A DNA stretch of 64,000 bases, taken from NCBI RefSeq assembly GCF_000003815.2, contig NC_049981.1:19355246-19419245 (forward strand), written 5' to 3'. The notes beneath the pieces were generated by a model. That model saw only the letters and a list, made by a program, of their open reading frames with translations. It was not told the DNA's origin and searched no databases. The position numbers were made by a program, and so were the translations under genes. This stretch comes from Branchiostoma floridae (Eukaryota > Chordata > Leptocardii > Amphioxiformes > Branchiostomatidae). Below are positions 26,101-38,075 of the stretch, one piece after another (the stretch's first letter is position 1; the number at the start of each line of letters is the position of its first letter).

Positions 26101-27873
26101 AAAAAGAAGACTATATTATGGGAATATTCGTGGTATCCAACAGTTCTTGACTGCCATTGTAAACAAAAGACGATAGGAACATTTCCTTTATTACAGTACA
26201 CTACAAGGCGCACCTTTTTTGTCTCCCGCATAATCGTCCGAACTGTAACATACTAATTAATGTTCCGTTTCAACTACCAGTCTGTTGTGCGTCACATTAG
26301 GCTCTGATTGGTCTTCTGACAGTTTTTGGCGCCACATGAGAGAAGCGAGAGGACGCTGTACTTATTTACATTACCTCACCTGCATATTTTTCTCATTTCT
26401 TAACTTCCTGTTGAAGATCAATGGACCCTATAACAACAACAAAAATTTGACAGATTCAGTGGAACGTCACAAAATGTTCTTAGGTTGCATTTTTTTCACA
26501 GAAATAATTGTTTCAACACTATGCATTTCACGTGACGTTCAATCTAGCAATAACTGACATGGTACTAAAAGTAGTATCTCTAATAGATGTCACGAATATT
26601 CCGCCTCAATGACCTTAAATATTTACCTCAGGGTCCCAAAATCAGTCCACAGAGAGACAGAAAAGGCGCGCCAAATCCGACGTTCGGGACTTTTAGTATG
26701 ACATAACACATGTTTTCCTCTGGCGCCATGAAATCTATGTCACCACTCCTCATAACTAATTATGCGTCGCTGCTGTCAATTTGACAATTGTTTTCTGTCC
26801 CGACATTGTCGCTGTGTTGTGTTGTGGTCTGCAGAATCTCAGCCCAGTGCCCGTGAAGTGACGGGCCATACCTGCGGTCAGTTCTGGCGCCCAGGTAAAG
26901 GGATGGCGCCCAGGTAAGAGGAGAGGTCTGACGTTGACAAATGGACGACAAACATGGAACCTGTGACCCGTGATGACACCGGCGACACCTCGACTGAGAG
27001 CACACTTAGCACAAACATCCATAACCCACGGGTACGGTCCACCCTGCACAGCAAACTACATCCACTGTATAACAGGGTCAAGGATATCTGCTGGGGTCGT
27101 CCCAGTGCCGGGACAATCATAAAAAGTCACACGATTTACTATGTGCAGCTTTTTAGTACTTTTAAGCGATATAGTAGCTGTTTAATACTTAGCTGTATTA
27201 AGAGCCATCTGCACCAAAGTTTATCGCCAGAGCGACTTTCGTAAGGTCTACTACCACTATACGTACAAGCAAACAAGTGTTGCACATATGTTCTTCGATG
27301 TAACGTTAACATTATTCAACGATGACGTTCTACCAAGGAGATTAGAGACTGACTTACATCTTACGAAAGCTCTATGGTCTTACTGAAAATCGGAAATATA
27401 GAATATATTGTACCTCTTTTAAAATATGGTTTAAGAATCTGCAGATAGACTTTCTGAATGTCATAAATATTAGAAATGAAACAATAGCGAGAATATCAAG
27501 TATTCCTCAGAACGATAGAAATCCCAAACCTCCTGTGCGTCCATGCAAGGCAAATATACGTCTCCATGGTAACGTGTCACGTGACACAAGCGTTCACGCC
27601 ACCGGAACATTCTAATCATCCCGTGCGATGTCTTGTAAGAAACTGTCTCCAGTTAATTATGCGGTCTGCACCGTGGAAGGAAAGCTCTGTTACATATCAT
27701 ATCATTGTCATCAGTCGTCTGGGGGTCTGTGAGTTGTCAGTCGGTGGAGAAGGCTTGTCATTGAGCATGTATGCTATGTAGGTATATACTACATGAAATA
27801 TACATTGTACTATATATTCCCTCAGTTTAGGCAATGAGCAACACCGAACATTTATATTCTCCATGCATTTTGA

Positions 27874-27962
27874 CAAGCCAAGGACATTCTATATGTAATC
27901 CTTGGCTTGCCAAAACACATGAAGAAACCAAGGACAAGGACACTATATCCTTGGTTTCTTCA
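27874..27962. repeat. Two adjacent perfect hairpins
   Basis: Hairpin 1 has an 11-bp stem containing AAGCCAAGGA/TCCTTGGCTT (27874-27909). Hairpin 2 has a 15-bp stem with AAGAAACCAAGGA/TCCTTGGTTTCTT (27920-27962). Both have loops of 13-14 bases containing CTATAT or similar, and share the CCAAGGA core. Function unknown. Confidence 0.5.
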
Positions 27963-28429
27963 AGTTCTTGAAACCGACTATAGCTAAACCAATACAATTC
28001 TACAGTTTCACCATTACCAAGAAGCGAGGAGAATCTGAGCTCATATGCTAGATTATGATACTGGAACTAACACGTGTATATTTTGTCTTTGTTGTGACCT
28101 GAACTAAACATATACACTAAATGCCTTCATTCATGGAATAGTCCTGAAACAAACTGTGATCTCGTAGTCTTCTCTGGACCCCTTATCTGCACGGGATGGG
28201 ATACATCAAAAGATACAACCCATATTCACTCCAACATGCCCTGCCTGTGCCACGGTCAACTTTACTAGTGACAAGTTTTGAAAACAAGAGATCGTAAACA
28301 TATTCAATCTTGTTTTCTTGAAACATGTTTCGAACTGAATACACAGTTTGTTGTAGTTCACCTTGTGACGTGTAGGTCGGCCAGTTTTTGTAACTTGGTA
28401 ACTAAGATATCTTTACATGTAGGCCTTGC

Positions 28430-28630
28430 TCTGAGCCCTTCCCCTTTAACGTGCTCGAGGTGCCCCAGAACAAGAGAACCCCACTTTACAAAAATGTACG
28501 TCACTTCCGAAAAGCAGGTGCAGTCCCTACAGAGATGACCTTCCTAGGATTGAACCGGGGTCTCCCAGTTGCCAACTAACTGGAACCAAGAGCTCAACTG
28601 TGAGGCCGCTACCATTGAGCTACAGCCATA
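28430..28630 (-). mobile_element. SINE-B, tRNA-derived
   Basis: Read on the minus strand it starts with a tRNA-like head: GTAGCTCAATGGTAG (A-box) and GGTTCAATCCT (B-box). The body has CTGCACCTGCTTTTCGGAAG and ends near CGTTAAAGGGGAAGG. A longer copy is at 54325-54618. Confidence 0.6.
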
Positions 28631-29339
28631 CGACACGTAGCGGCTTTTCAAATGAGGCAAAGTTGTCCTGCCTGTAGCGGCTTAAAATGCCCAGGTACGA
28701 GCATAACCTGAGAAATATGTCCGCTGTGTTTACAAGTGTCAAACAAATGTCAACACCTGTGATTAGTGTTTTTAGAGTGGTGCTTTTCTTGGAATGAGAA
28801 ATATTCCACAATGTTAGGTAAACAATAATGATGGCGCGGTCACCTTTGTCCGATGGCGATGACTTCTTTCACTTACAAATCATTTGAAGACTATATTTTT
28901 TTTTAGTTTAGTCAGTTTTTGAGATGATATTATAGTCTGTTTCAAATATTCGGGTAGGTTCAGCAAGCAACTACATAACGTTACTTGGAGTACAGTAATC
29001 ACCAGTTCGAACTAAGCATCGGGAAGAACAGCAAACTATTCGACGTCATCACTTTCGCACTGCATCCTCTTCCTCAAGGCCGCCCAGCTGGCCTCGAGTA
29101 ATTATCGAGTGGGCAGAAGTTAGCACAAACGTCGTGCTATGTTTACAGCTGGAGGATATTTATATGAATTCATCCTTAACCAAAGGGGTTTACCGCACCT
29201 TCAGCATACAAGCTAAAGACAAGACTTCCGATAAGGCTCGGTTGGGCTTTTCCAGCCCTGTTACTCAGAACAATACCTGCTTAAGACGGGCGCTGGGGCT
29301 AAAGTAAGGTCATCATCGACGTCATCACATGTCGGCGTA

Positions 29340-29560
29340 ATGGCGTATGCTAGACCAAGGACCTAGAGGTACTGGGTCGTATCCCCTGACTGACCTTGTT
29401 CCCTTGTGAAAGGCGGTTTTCCTCACTCCACCCAGGTGTAATATTGGTACCTAACTTCGGTTGGGGAGGTGAAAGGGAGTGGGAGGAGAGGGATGGGCTA
29501 GGTAAAGCGGATAACGACCGCTGTCCTCAAGCTATGTGAATACCTTTGCCTTTACTTGGA
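29340..29560 (+). mobile_element. SINE-A copy
   Basis: Shares the body of the copy at 9482: a CCTTGTGAAAGGC block, CTCACTCCACCCAGGTGTAA, GGTTGGGGAGGTGAAAGGG, and a tail of the type CTATGTGAATACCTTTGCC. The tRNA-like head is degraded. Confidence 0.5.
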
Positions 29561-32500
29561 AGGTCATAACGATTCCTCTACACGTGGTATTAATCATTTG
29601 GCAAATTCTTGCATTGAATTTGAGATAAGTTTAATTTCATCTGAAAATATAGAAAATTAATTTTCTTCGAGATTTCAAAGGAGCAATATGTTTGGCAAAC
29701 TCTATTCGCAGAAATAGATTTTAGATGTGTTTGTGGTCGTTTGTGGTTGTTTATGGTCGTTTGTGGTGTTTCGGCAGACCGGTTTTCTTCATGCAAATTG
29801 TCACCGACAATAAGAAACATTGTGCGATGATTGCAGAGAAGTCAGGTAAATATATGCCCACTGTCTCCTATACTGTCCGCTTTACAGCAACCAACGCGAA
29901 GTCTTAGCCATCACTGTCCAGCAGCTCACACCAATCGTCTAAAGAAGTATACGTTAACCATTTAAGTTAGTTATGTGTATTCTATGAGAAGTGTAAATGT
30001 ATATGTATGTGTTAGCACCCAATATCAGCAAAGCTGACTGGGTTTGCCATGTATTACATTGTCTGCAATTTTAATAAATCTAAATGCTGAATCAAAATGG
30101 AAAAGCTGCGTCTGCAGATGTAACGTTGGCCACAAGAGGGCGCAGCTCAGTCCTGAGGTGACTAGTTCCAATACATGTACTACCGATACGTAACACCCAT
30201 GCGACCACTTAACGTTTCTCATCCACATAATCTAATAACAGCTCCATATCCTTCATATCCTTTAATTTTCCTCACATGCAAGTTGTCCCTGTGCTGTTTA
30301 CGTCATTTCTAAATCACTTAGCCTTTAAACATAGAGCACAAAACATAAAGAGCGATTAGACAGATTATTTTTAGACCATATTTAAAGATGGGCTTTCAGA
30401 AGTCACGTCATGCACGTACACATGGATTATGTAACCGTGTTCCTTGAATAGAATGAATCTGTTTTTGGATGCAGTTCAATAAAACCAAAGGCGTTGAACA
30501 CCTGAGGTGTATTCGGAAAAGGGAGAGAAGATAGAACACAATCGATGCCTGAAGACAAAAATTGAAAAATGCTTAATTAGGTCGTGTTTTTTTTGTTTGT
30601 TTCTCAATTTGCGTCCTTTGAGACCAATGACCGGTAATACCCTGTTTGGAAAATCCATTATCCACGTGGTACTGTTCGGCAACCTAAGCATTATTATGGA
30701 GTTACAAGTGGCAGTATTCTGGATAAGGCAATGATATTGACACAGCGATATGAAATCTTTGCTCCATGCATTTTGTCATGGAATGGAACAGAGTTGCTTC
30801 ATTTTATTACGTAGAAATGTGCCAGGAATGACTTTTACAGCCCTGAACCAGAATGATATTAGGTTGCCTTTAACATCCGTTACGAACGGATCATACAGAA
30901 TTTAGTGGTGACCGTCTCTAGAAAATAATCATTTCATAAAACAGCTCTCATTTCATTCTTAGCAGAATATTTCGCAGTTTCCAACCAAGACTAAATTGGA
31001 AACAGATAAGTATATCAATCGTTTCACTGAGCCGCAAAACAAGATGTCGAACCTAAAAACAACATGTATCTAATGATTAAGTGAACCAGTTCATGATTTT
31101 GTTACAGAAGATAGGTTGTAATGAAATCTTTTAAGTCTTAATGTTTATATAATGTGCAAAAGACCCCTTATTTCGTTTCCATGGTAACGCAAACGGCAGC
31201 AAGACAATGCGGTGCAGGTGTGCGTCCAAATCTGAGGAGATTTATATCCACACCTGGCCGGAAGAAAAACAACATAATAATCGCCTTTTGAAGTGGGTAA
31301 AAAGGGGGTTACAAAATTCTTCAACCCTATTACAACGGAGATTTCTTTTCCAGTTATTTGCTCTTTCCACGAAACAGCATTTTTAGAGGGCGACGAAACG
31401 CAATGTATTGGGTTTTACCTTCAATGGTTGCTTCGATGCATGGATGCATGCTTGGTGCTTGGTTTGGTTCAACACGACCGCATGCAACTGCTATAACTGT
31501 ATGTTCGGAAATACCATTGCATTGTGGTTTCGGACTTCAATATCCTGGAAAATGGCCATATAACATCTATTCCACAAGATTGCACAAGAAAAAAAAAAGA
31601 TTTTATCAAGAAAGCGACCGAAAATCGAAATAAATAATACTATGTAGTGAGGTTATATCATGATGTACACTCAGATATACGCCTTCGGATCCGAAAGTCC
31701 CTGGTTCGAAACCGAGAGTGGATTTTTTTTCTTTTTGAATATTGAAGATAATATATAAATATTCTATTTATTTATTGATATTATATTTTTATGTATCATT
31801 TTCTATTTATTCTAGTATTCATTTCATATATGCAAGGCCTTTGTCTTATGAACAGGACTTCATAGATTCCAAACCCGGCATTCGAATTTTTCTGTTCATG
31901 GTAATGGAAATACCGTGCAGCGGCTCCTATGCGCGGTAAGATGATTCTCGCAAAACACTCGCCACTAAACTACTATTCATGATGTAAACAGAGGCTCTTG
32001 ATGTTGTTTGCATGAAACTCCATCAAAAACAGCGATCCTTTCTTACAGTAGCAAATGCTCCATTGTTCAGTATCGACTTCATTCAGAAGTTTTCAGACAA
32101 CACGGATGTGGAAAGTCACACATCGCTCGACACAAAAGTATGGAAATTTTCATGAATATTAGCAAAATTATCCAGGAAAACAAGGAAGAAATGTTGTAAA
32201 TGCGGAAACCAGTATAATAGAGATGAGGTAGCTGTTAATTGGTTTGGATATTTGCTTGACATTTGGTAGTCAATTTAGATAGAATCTTGTCACAGTGCTG
32301 ATGGTGCTTTTTCAAGTGTACATAAGTACCTGAGTATATTGATAGATTTTATAATGAACTTATTGTACATCTAAAATAAAGTTGTAAGCCAAGACCAGCT
32401 ATTAAACAGTACTCCTTTCCAAAATAACAATTTTTCTTATAGACGCAACAGCCCTTGAGTGAACAGATTTTACTTCAAGAAAAAGACAGTTCACACTCAT

Positions 32501-33379
32501 AAACGTAGACGAAACGCCAGCTTTTTTTAAAAGCACTTGTTTTATTCTTCTTGACCTTTGTGCTGTGTGTGTGGCAAAGACTTCGCTCGTTTTCAGCGCC
32601 ACCTAGCGACTTGATTATCACAAGAAAACTGCTGCTGTAAGTATGGCGATAGAGCGATCCTAACTCCACAATTTAGCAGTTAGAGAACCAATGAGAGCTA
32701 TGGCGGATCGACTAACACATCTAAGTCAATAGCTGTATCCATCTTTATTTACCCAAACAGAGTCATTTTGAATGTTCATCAATTGTCTATTTGAGGAGAC
32801 AGTATCCAGTTGTTTAGACAATTGGAGAAAGAGAGACTAAAAACTACTTCAACGCACGTTTGTATGTACTTTCGACAGCGAATTCTGAACTTCAGTTTCA
32901 GATTATATGTAACTTTAGATATTGCTTCTGATTAGCTTTAGCCATGCCAGTTATATCGTGGGGTTTAGGTTACAGTGAGCAAGTCTCTCTAAGGTTCTGT
33001 CTTTTTTAAAATCTTCTCGCTATCATCATCGCTAGCTATAGCCACCCAATCCCATTGGCTTTCTGATTACCTTCACCAAGAAGGTTATGTTTTCGGTGTT
33101 TGTTTGTCTGTATGTGTGCCTCTGTGCGTGTGTTTCTGGAAAGCATAGTCCTAGAAGTTGTCGATGGATCATTATGGTATTCGGTAGGTGGGCAGAGATC
33201 GGGACAACGAAAGTTGAATGAATGGACCTACTAACGGCTTTCTATTGGGTACTAAAGCGAAACTTCCGGATTTCATATCTGGTGTTCTGGACATGCTAAG
33301 GTTGTGATCTGTGTGTGGTATATAGCTCTTGTTGATAAGTGTGTTACTCTCTCGTATTATGAAGGTGTCTTTAATTGTT

Positions 33380-36300
33380 CTATTGGCACGCCTTGAGGAA
33401 GGTGCAGGCGACTTGCGGATCCAGGATCTGGTCCAGAATCTTCACGACGTCGGGGTACTTCTCGTCCACCATCGTCTGACACTGGGAACCAAACATGGAG
33501 AAGGAATCACTCTTTTGAAAGCCGTATAGAATATAGCGGATAACAAGGTTCTTTACCTCAGGGATATAGTGACTGGTTCTAGTTCGCACAGCGGCCCAAA
33601 CGTAAAATATTGCAATACTACAGTCTAGGCTTATCGTCTAGAATATAAGTAAATTCCAGTGTTAGATATGGCATACAGGGTGACTGGTGTAGTTTATATG
33701 GAGAAATATAGCTTTAAGACGTACCTCGCCCTGTACTATCACCGGCAGGCGCGCACAGAAGTCATCCATGAAGCCCTTAATGTACCACTGTAACGAATGG
33801 AGGAATGAAAACCTTTGTTGTGCATATATAACTATATGGATAAAGTTTTCGTTTTGTCTTCTTAATTTTCATTCTTTGTGTTTTTCTTTAATTTATTGCT
33901 TGGCTTTTTCTTACAATTTCGTTATTTGATTTACTTTTTATTTCAGCGGAGCATACCGTGCGTTATTCTCCCCGATTCGAGCAGCGACTTCGCGGCAACC
34001 TTACTGCGACCTAATTACTTTGACGCTCAATAAATGTCAGTGATAAAACATATTAAAAGACAGCGCCTTTTTGGGGTTGTTGTCATATCTTTACATCTTG
34101 AATAATATTCAAAGTATGAAACCAAGGGTTAAATGGCTCCAATTTAGGTCTCAGGTCGCAGCGCGATCGCCGTCGAGTGGAAATGTGACTTGAATGGATG
34201 TAGGATCCCACCTGATAGCTGTCCGCCTCGTCCTTCACAGCGGTGACCAGCATCTCACACAGGTGGCACTCAATCGTCACATTCGTGCCCTGCCAGACAT
34301 ATGGGTATTTATTATAACATTCCGAAAGCACATGCATTAAACATCGTGAAACGCCGTTACAGCGTGTACAAACTACCGCCTATAATATACACCAAGCAAT
34401 ACAGTCCTTCCCTCCTATGTAAAAATACCGATCTCACAAGGTATTGCCAAAAATGAATTCCCCAGGTATGCGTTCTTTAGAATATTTGCAACTCATTCGC
34501 AGTACTATACTAACTGCTCCGTTCCTAAGACGTCGCAAAAAATTGAAGTCATCTCAAACCCGTTTAACTCATCTGCACATTGAGCTGCAAGTTCTTTCCT
34601 CAGGGCTAATTGCAACATGTAATATTATTGAAAAAAAGTATCAAGACAATGCAAGATAGCGATGGCCACATAATATGAAACAAGGGACTACCGCTATTAT
34701 AATAAGAACTTTTATGAAATACAGCCTAAGTTTTCGATGTTATTTATTTTGGAAAGAGTCGAAGACAAAGTGTCTCTCTGAAGTTTTTTTTTCTGCAATG
34801 AGAAGGTTTTGTAAAGCCATCGTATATAAGGTTTGTCCCATTGTTGTTGATACATTAAGTAAATTGGTACGTACTAGAGAAAATATCGTTGCTAACTCAC
34901 CTTGAAGTCGTTGCTGTGTTTTCTTGCCAGTGCACTTCCTATGTGAGATAGATTAAAAAGATTTCTGTTCAACACAATCTCTCCCTATCGGAGGCTGATT
35001 GGGTCTCCTCCCCTAGAGACTTGGCCAGTGGAATGGCTTCCAGAAGCTTGATCTAGTCAGGCTATTATGAGTTCAGTAGTTCTACCAGTAAAGCTAAAGT
35101 TGCGCATACATCAGTGAGATGTGCCGGGCCCAGCGCCCATCTCCGTTTCATAGCACTGGGGCCACACATGCAAGCACTGCAGCAGAGGGACAGTCTGCTG
35201 ATAATTTCATGACAATCCATCCGTAGCTTATTGATGTATGTTGCTAAGCCACATACATATACAAACACTACAAAAACATATCCTTCTTGGGGAAGGTAAA
35301 GAAATCACAATCTCTTCATAAAAAGTGTCTCTGGCCTGACCTGAAGCGTCACAGATCCCCAGGTCCTGACAGACTGCGGCCGGTTCCAGCTTTTCAAGCA
35401 GGTATGCCATGAACATTGGGCCTACGTTGTCAAGAGCGCTCAAACACTGCAGTGAATGACATGCATTTCTATAAGAAACGCTGAAAATTGACAAATGCAA
35501 ATGCAAAACAACTTTATGCACAAGTACCATGATGTATTTGTACATTGAACATATTCAAAAGATCATCCTTGAATAAATTTTTATATGCGGCATGATGCGT
35601 ACGTACTTGCTTCAGCTGATTTGAACTTCCCAATGTAATACAATGTACTTCTCGAAAATCATGACTACAGCAGGTCCACATCACGCGATATCAAACAATG
35701 TCCCGCTCTAATACCTTACAAAGCCGCTAGGGGGCCATTACCAAACTTGACCTTCGTTTTCTCGACCCCTTACCCACCAACCAAATATCACCGAGATCCA
35801 TCCAAGGTTCCTCGAGTTATACTGTTCAAACATATACAGACAGACCAACACATCGAAAACATAACCTTCTTGCCAAAGGCAATGACGCTAGCTATAGGCT
35901 CACCTGGGAGCTTTCTGCTGTAGGCAGGAGCATGCATGCCTTCTCCAGCAGTTTCATTATGAACTGCTGGGTGTCGCTTTTGCCAAGCTCCGCTCGCACC
36001 GCTTCCCCTAAACTCAGGCACTCCAGACACTGAGACAAAATGTGTGAAGAAACAGTAAACTCATAGACTATTATTGTTATGATACAAACCAACAAGATCT
36101 GAATTATCACTTTTCTCTGCTTGAATTAGAAGGGAAGTTACATGTAATGATATACGACAAAACCGACTTAACTTTTGGCGTATTTTGCATTGAAATAGGT
36201 GTATGTGTGTTTTGTGGATATGGCATAAAAAGAATGTAAGATGACGTATTCCGCATCACCCTTTCATGTTACCTGCCATTAGGCTTTGGTTAAGAATGTG

Positions 36301-38075
36301 CAATAACCTTGTTACCATATTGTTTTATAGCAACTACTGAGAGATAAACTGTGGTCCAAAACATCAAGGAACATTCACAAATGCCACATGTGCACTTTTG
36401 GACATTACACGCTCCATTTCTGTTGACACCTTACCTTCTTCAAATCCTGCACTTCGTTAGTATGGATGGAGAAGGCTTGTTTGCTGATCTCCCTGTGTGG
36501 CACCTGCGCAGATGCTACAAACAGAAACCTCATCAATAGGCAAGAACTTGCTAGGCCGTGAACGCTAACTATGGCGACTTAGACCCCGTTCACACTCAAA
36601 AAAATGAAGCGGCTTCAACGTGGAAGCCGCTTGATCCGGATCGTTTTCTTGAGTGTGAACGCTCCAAGCGGCTTGGATTGTCACCGATCCGGCTCGTTTG
36701 CAATCCATCCCTGGGAGGTAGTTTGAGACACTTGTGAACAAGCCGCTTGGCTGAAATCGCGAGTGTGAACGCAACTCGGGATAGATTCTATGCAAATTTC
36801 CGATTTGCCCCCTGTTGGAGGCTATATATCCAGGTATCGGGAGCAGGAACACACGCCACATTGACAGGTTTGCTCACGTTACTGATTTTTGTGCCCAATG
36901 ATAATGTCTGGAAAGACAAAAAAAACCCTGTAGGGTCAAGGCAAGTGGAATGGGAAGCAAACAAAGCTTTTTTTTATCACGCGAAGACAGAGGAAACACA
37001 GCAAGCTAAAAAAAATCACAAAAAACAAGCATATCTTTGAACAGCTTTCTCTCTGGATCATGATGTAAGACTATTAAGAGTGGGTTTGAGAAAACCTACA
37101 AACAATGTTGTAAAAAAGTACCTGAAGTCCAAGTACGGAATTGTGTGCGATTAATCGGATTGTCTGAAATGAGTGTGAACGTAATTTTTTTGAAGCGGCT
37201 TGCACGTTGAAGCGGCTTCCACGTTGAAGCCGCTTCATTTTTTTGAGTGTGAACGGGGTCTTAGACGTGAACGGGTACGTATCTGATAAAAGCTAACACA
37301 CGAGCTCGTGGCATAATGCCCCCCATTCCACAAGTTGTGGCGACCTCGCTGTGACTGCGCTGCGACCGAGCTAGTTGCCAAATCGCCCAGCCAGTTTCAT
37401 AGATTTAAAACAAATGAATGGCTCTACGCTATATGTGTTTTGTTGTGTTTTCAGTCAGATTTTTTAAACTTTTGCTTGACATTACAATGTCAAGGGTTAC
37501 GCAAATACACTTTAGGTCGCTGGAGGGTCGCAGCGCGATCGTACTCTAGCACGATGTAGGCTTGGGCTCCCTAGCCTGGTATCAAGCCTTATCATAGCTC
37601 CCGAATTCTTCTGTCCTCTCCGCCAATGTGCAGCCTGGAGAGGACAAAAGAGACTCGGGAGGTATAATGCGACTGGATACCAGGCTATAGGCCTCCGGGT
37701 TATTACTTGTGCGATTATTCAAGTCTGTATAACTTCCGCATTGACATTTTTTGGTTTATATAAAGTTTGTGAGAAATACGTTGTCTTTAACTTTGAGTTG
37801 TCATTGTGTTTAACAATGTTTCGACCGCATGTAACATATGCTTGGGGCCTACCATTCGTAAAATATAGTATTGTGCAGCATACCGTGCTATTATATGCTT
37901 AATATATGCAGAATACCACGTAACCTGTGACATTATGTAAAGCATGGGGGTAAAAAAATGTAGCTCACAAAGTTTTGCAATCTAACTGTGCCTATGTCAA
38001 CCCCAGACTAGTTCCCCACTTACCACAGAGTCCCAGCACACAGAGAAGAACACACACAACAGGCCACCGGTACAT
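33380..38075 (-). CDS. Secreted protein with two saposin-B domains (prosaposin-like, gene A)
   Basis: Saposins are small lipid-binding helical proteins that load lipids in lysosomes or act on membranes. Eight exons: 38024-38075, 36435-36514, 35904-36029, 35341-35446, 34901-34938, 34212-34289, 33725-33787 and 33380-33481 (stop TAG). All phases match, giving 214 residues. Signal peptide MYRWPVVCVLLCVLGLCASA (1-20). Domain 1 has cysteines 45, 48, 76, 87, 112 and 118. Domain 2 has 142, 145, 171, 182, 207 and 213. Both show the full six-cysteine saposin pattern and the conserved Pro (LEP, LDP) before Cys5. One N-glycosylation sequon (NVT at 137) precedes domain 2, as is common in saposins. Shorter than four-domain vertebrate prosaposin. 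The 38-base linker exon was found only by phase and splice signals. Orthology to PSAP is not established; an antimicrobial or surfactant role is possible. Confidence 0.88.
36582..37260. mobile_element. Harbinger-like MITE in gene A intron 1
   Basis: A 679-bp element with terminal inverted repeats GACCCCGTTCACACTC...GAGTGTGAACGGGGTC, flanked by TTA direct repeats at 36579-36581 and 37261-37263. The 3-bp TTA/TAA duplication is typical of PIF/Harbinger. The ends also contain repeated AAGCGGCTTC/GAAGCCGCTT blocks that fold on themselves. No transposase frame. Confidence 0.75.
37574..37685. mobile_element. 112-bp foldback MITE with TA flanks, gene A intron 1
   Basis: GCCTGGTATC and GATACCAGGC ends, TA on each side, and inner inverted segments CTCCCGA/TCGGGAG and TGTCCTCTCC/GGAGAGGACA around a short loop. 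A TA duplication suggests a Tc1/mariner-type element. Confidence 0.55.

Larger units (their letters stand above)
23100..33370. other. Gene-poor spacer between Dkk and saposin gene A
   Basis: About 10 kb without a recognisable exon. Holds repeat copies: family R3 (inverted at about 23655-23845 and direct at about 33068-33300, sharing CCAAGAAGGTTATG and CGCAGAAAGCCGCCAGGGGG blocks), SINE-A (29340-29560), SINE-B (28430-28630), and two neighbouring perfect hairpins (27874-27909, 27920-27962). Possible poly(A) signal for saposin gene A, reverse strand, at 32744-32749. Confidence 0.4.
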
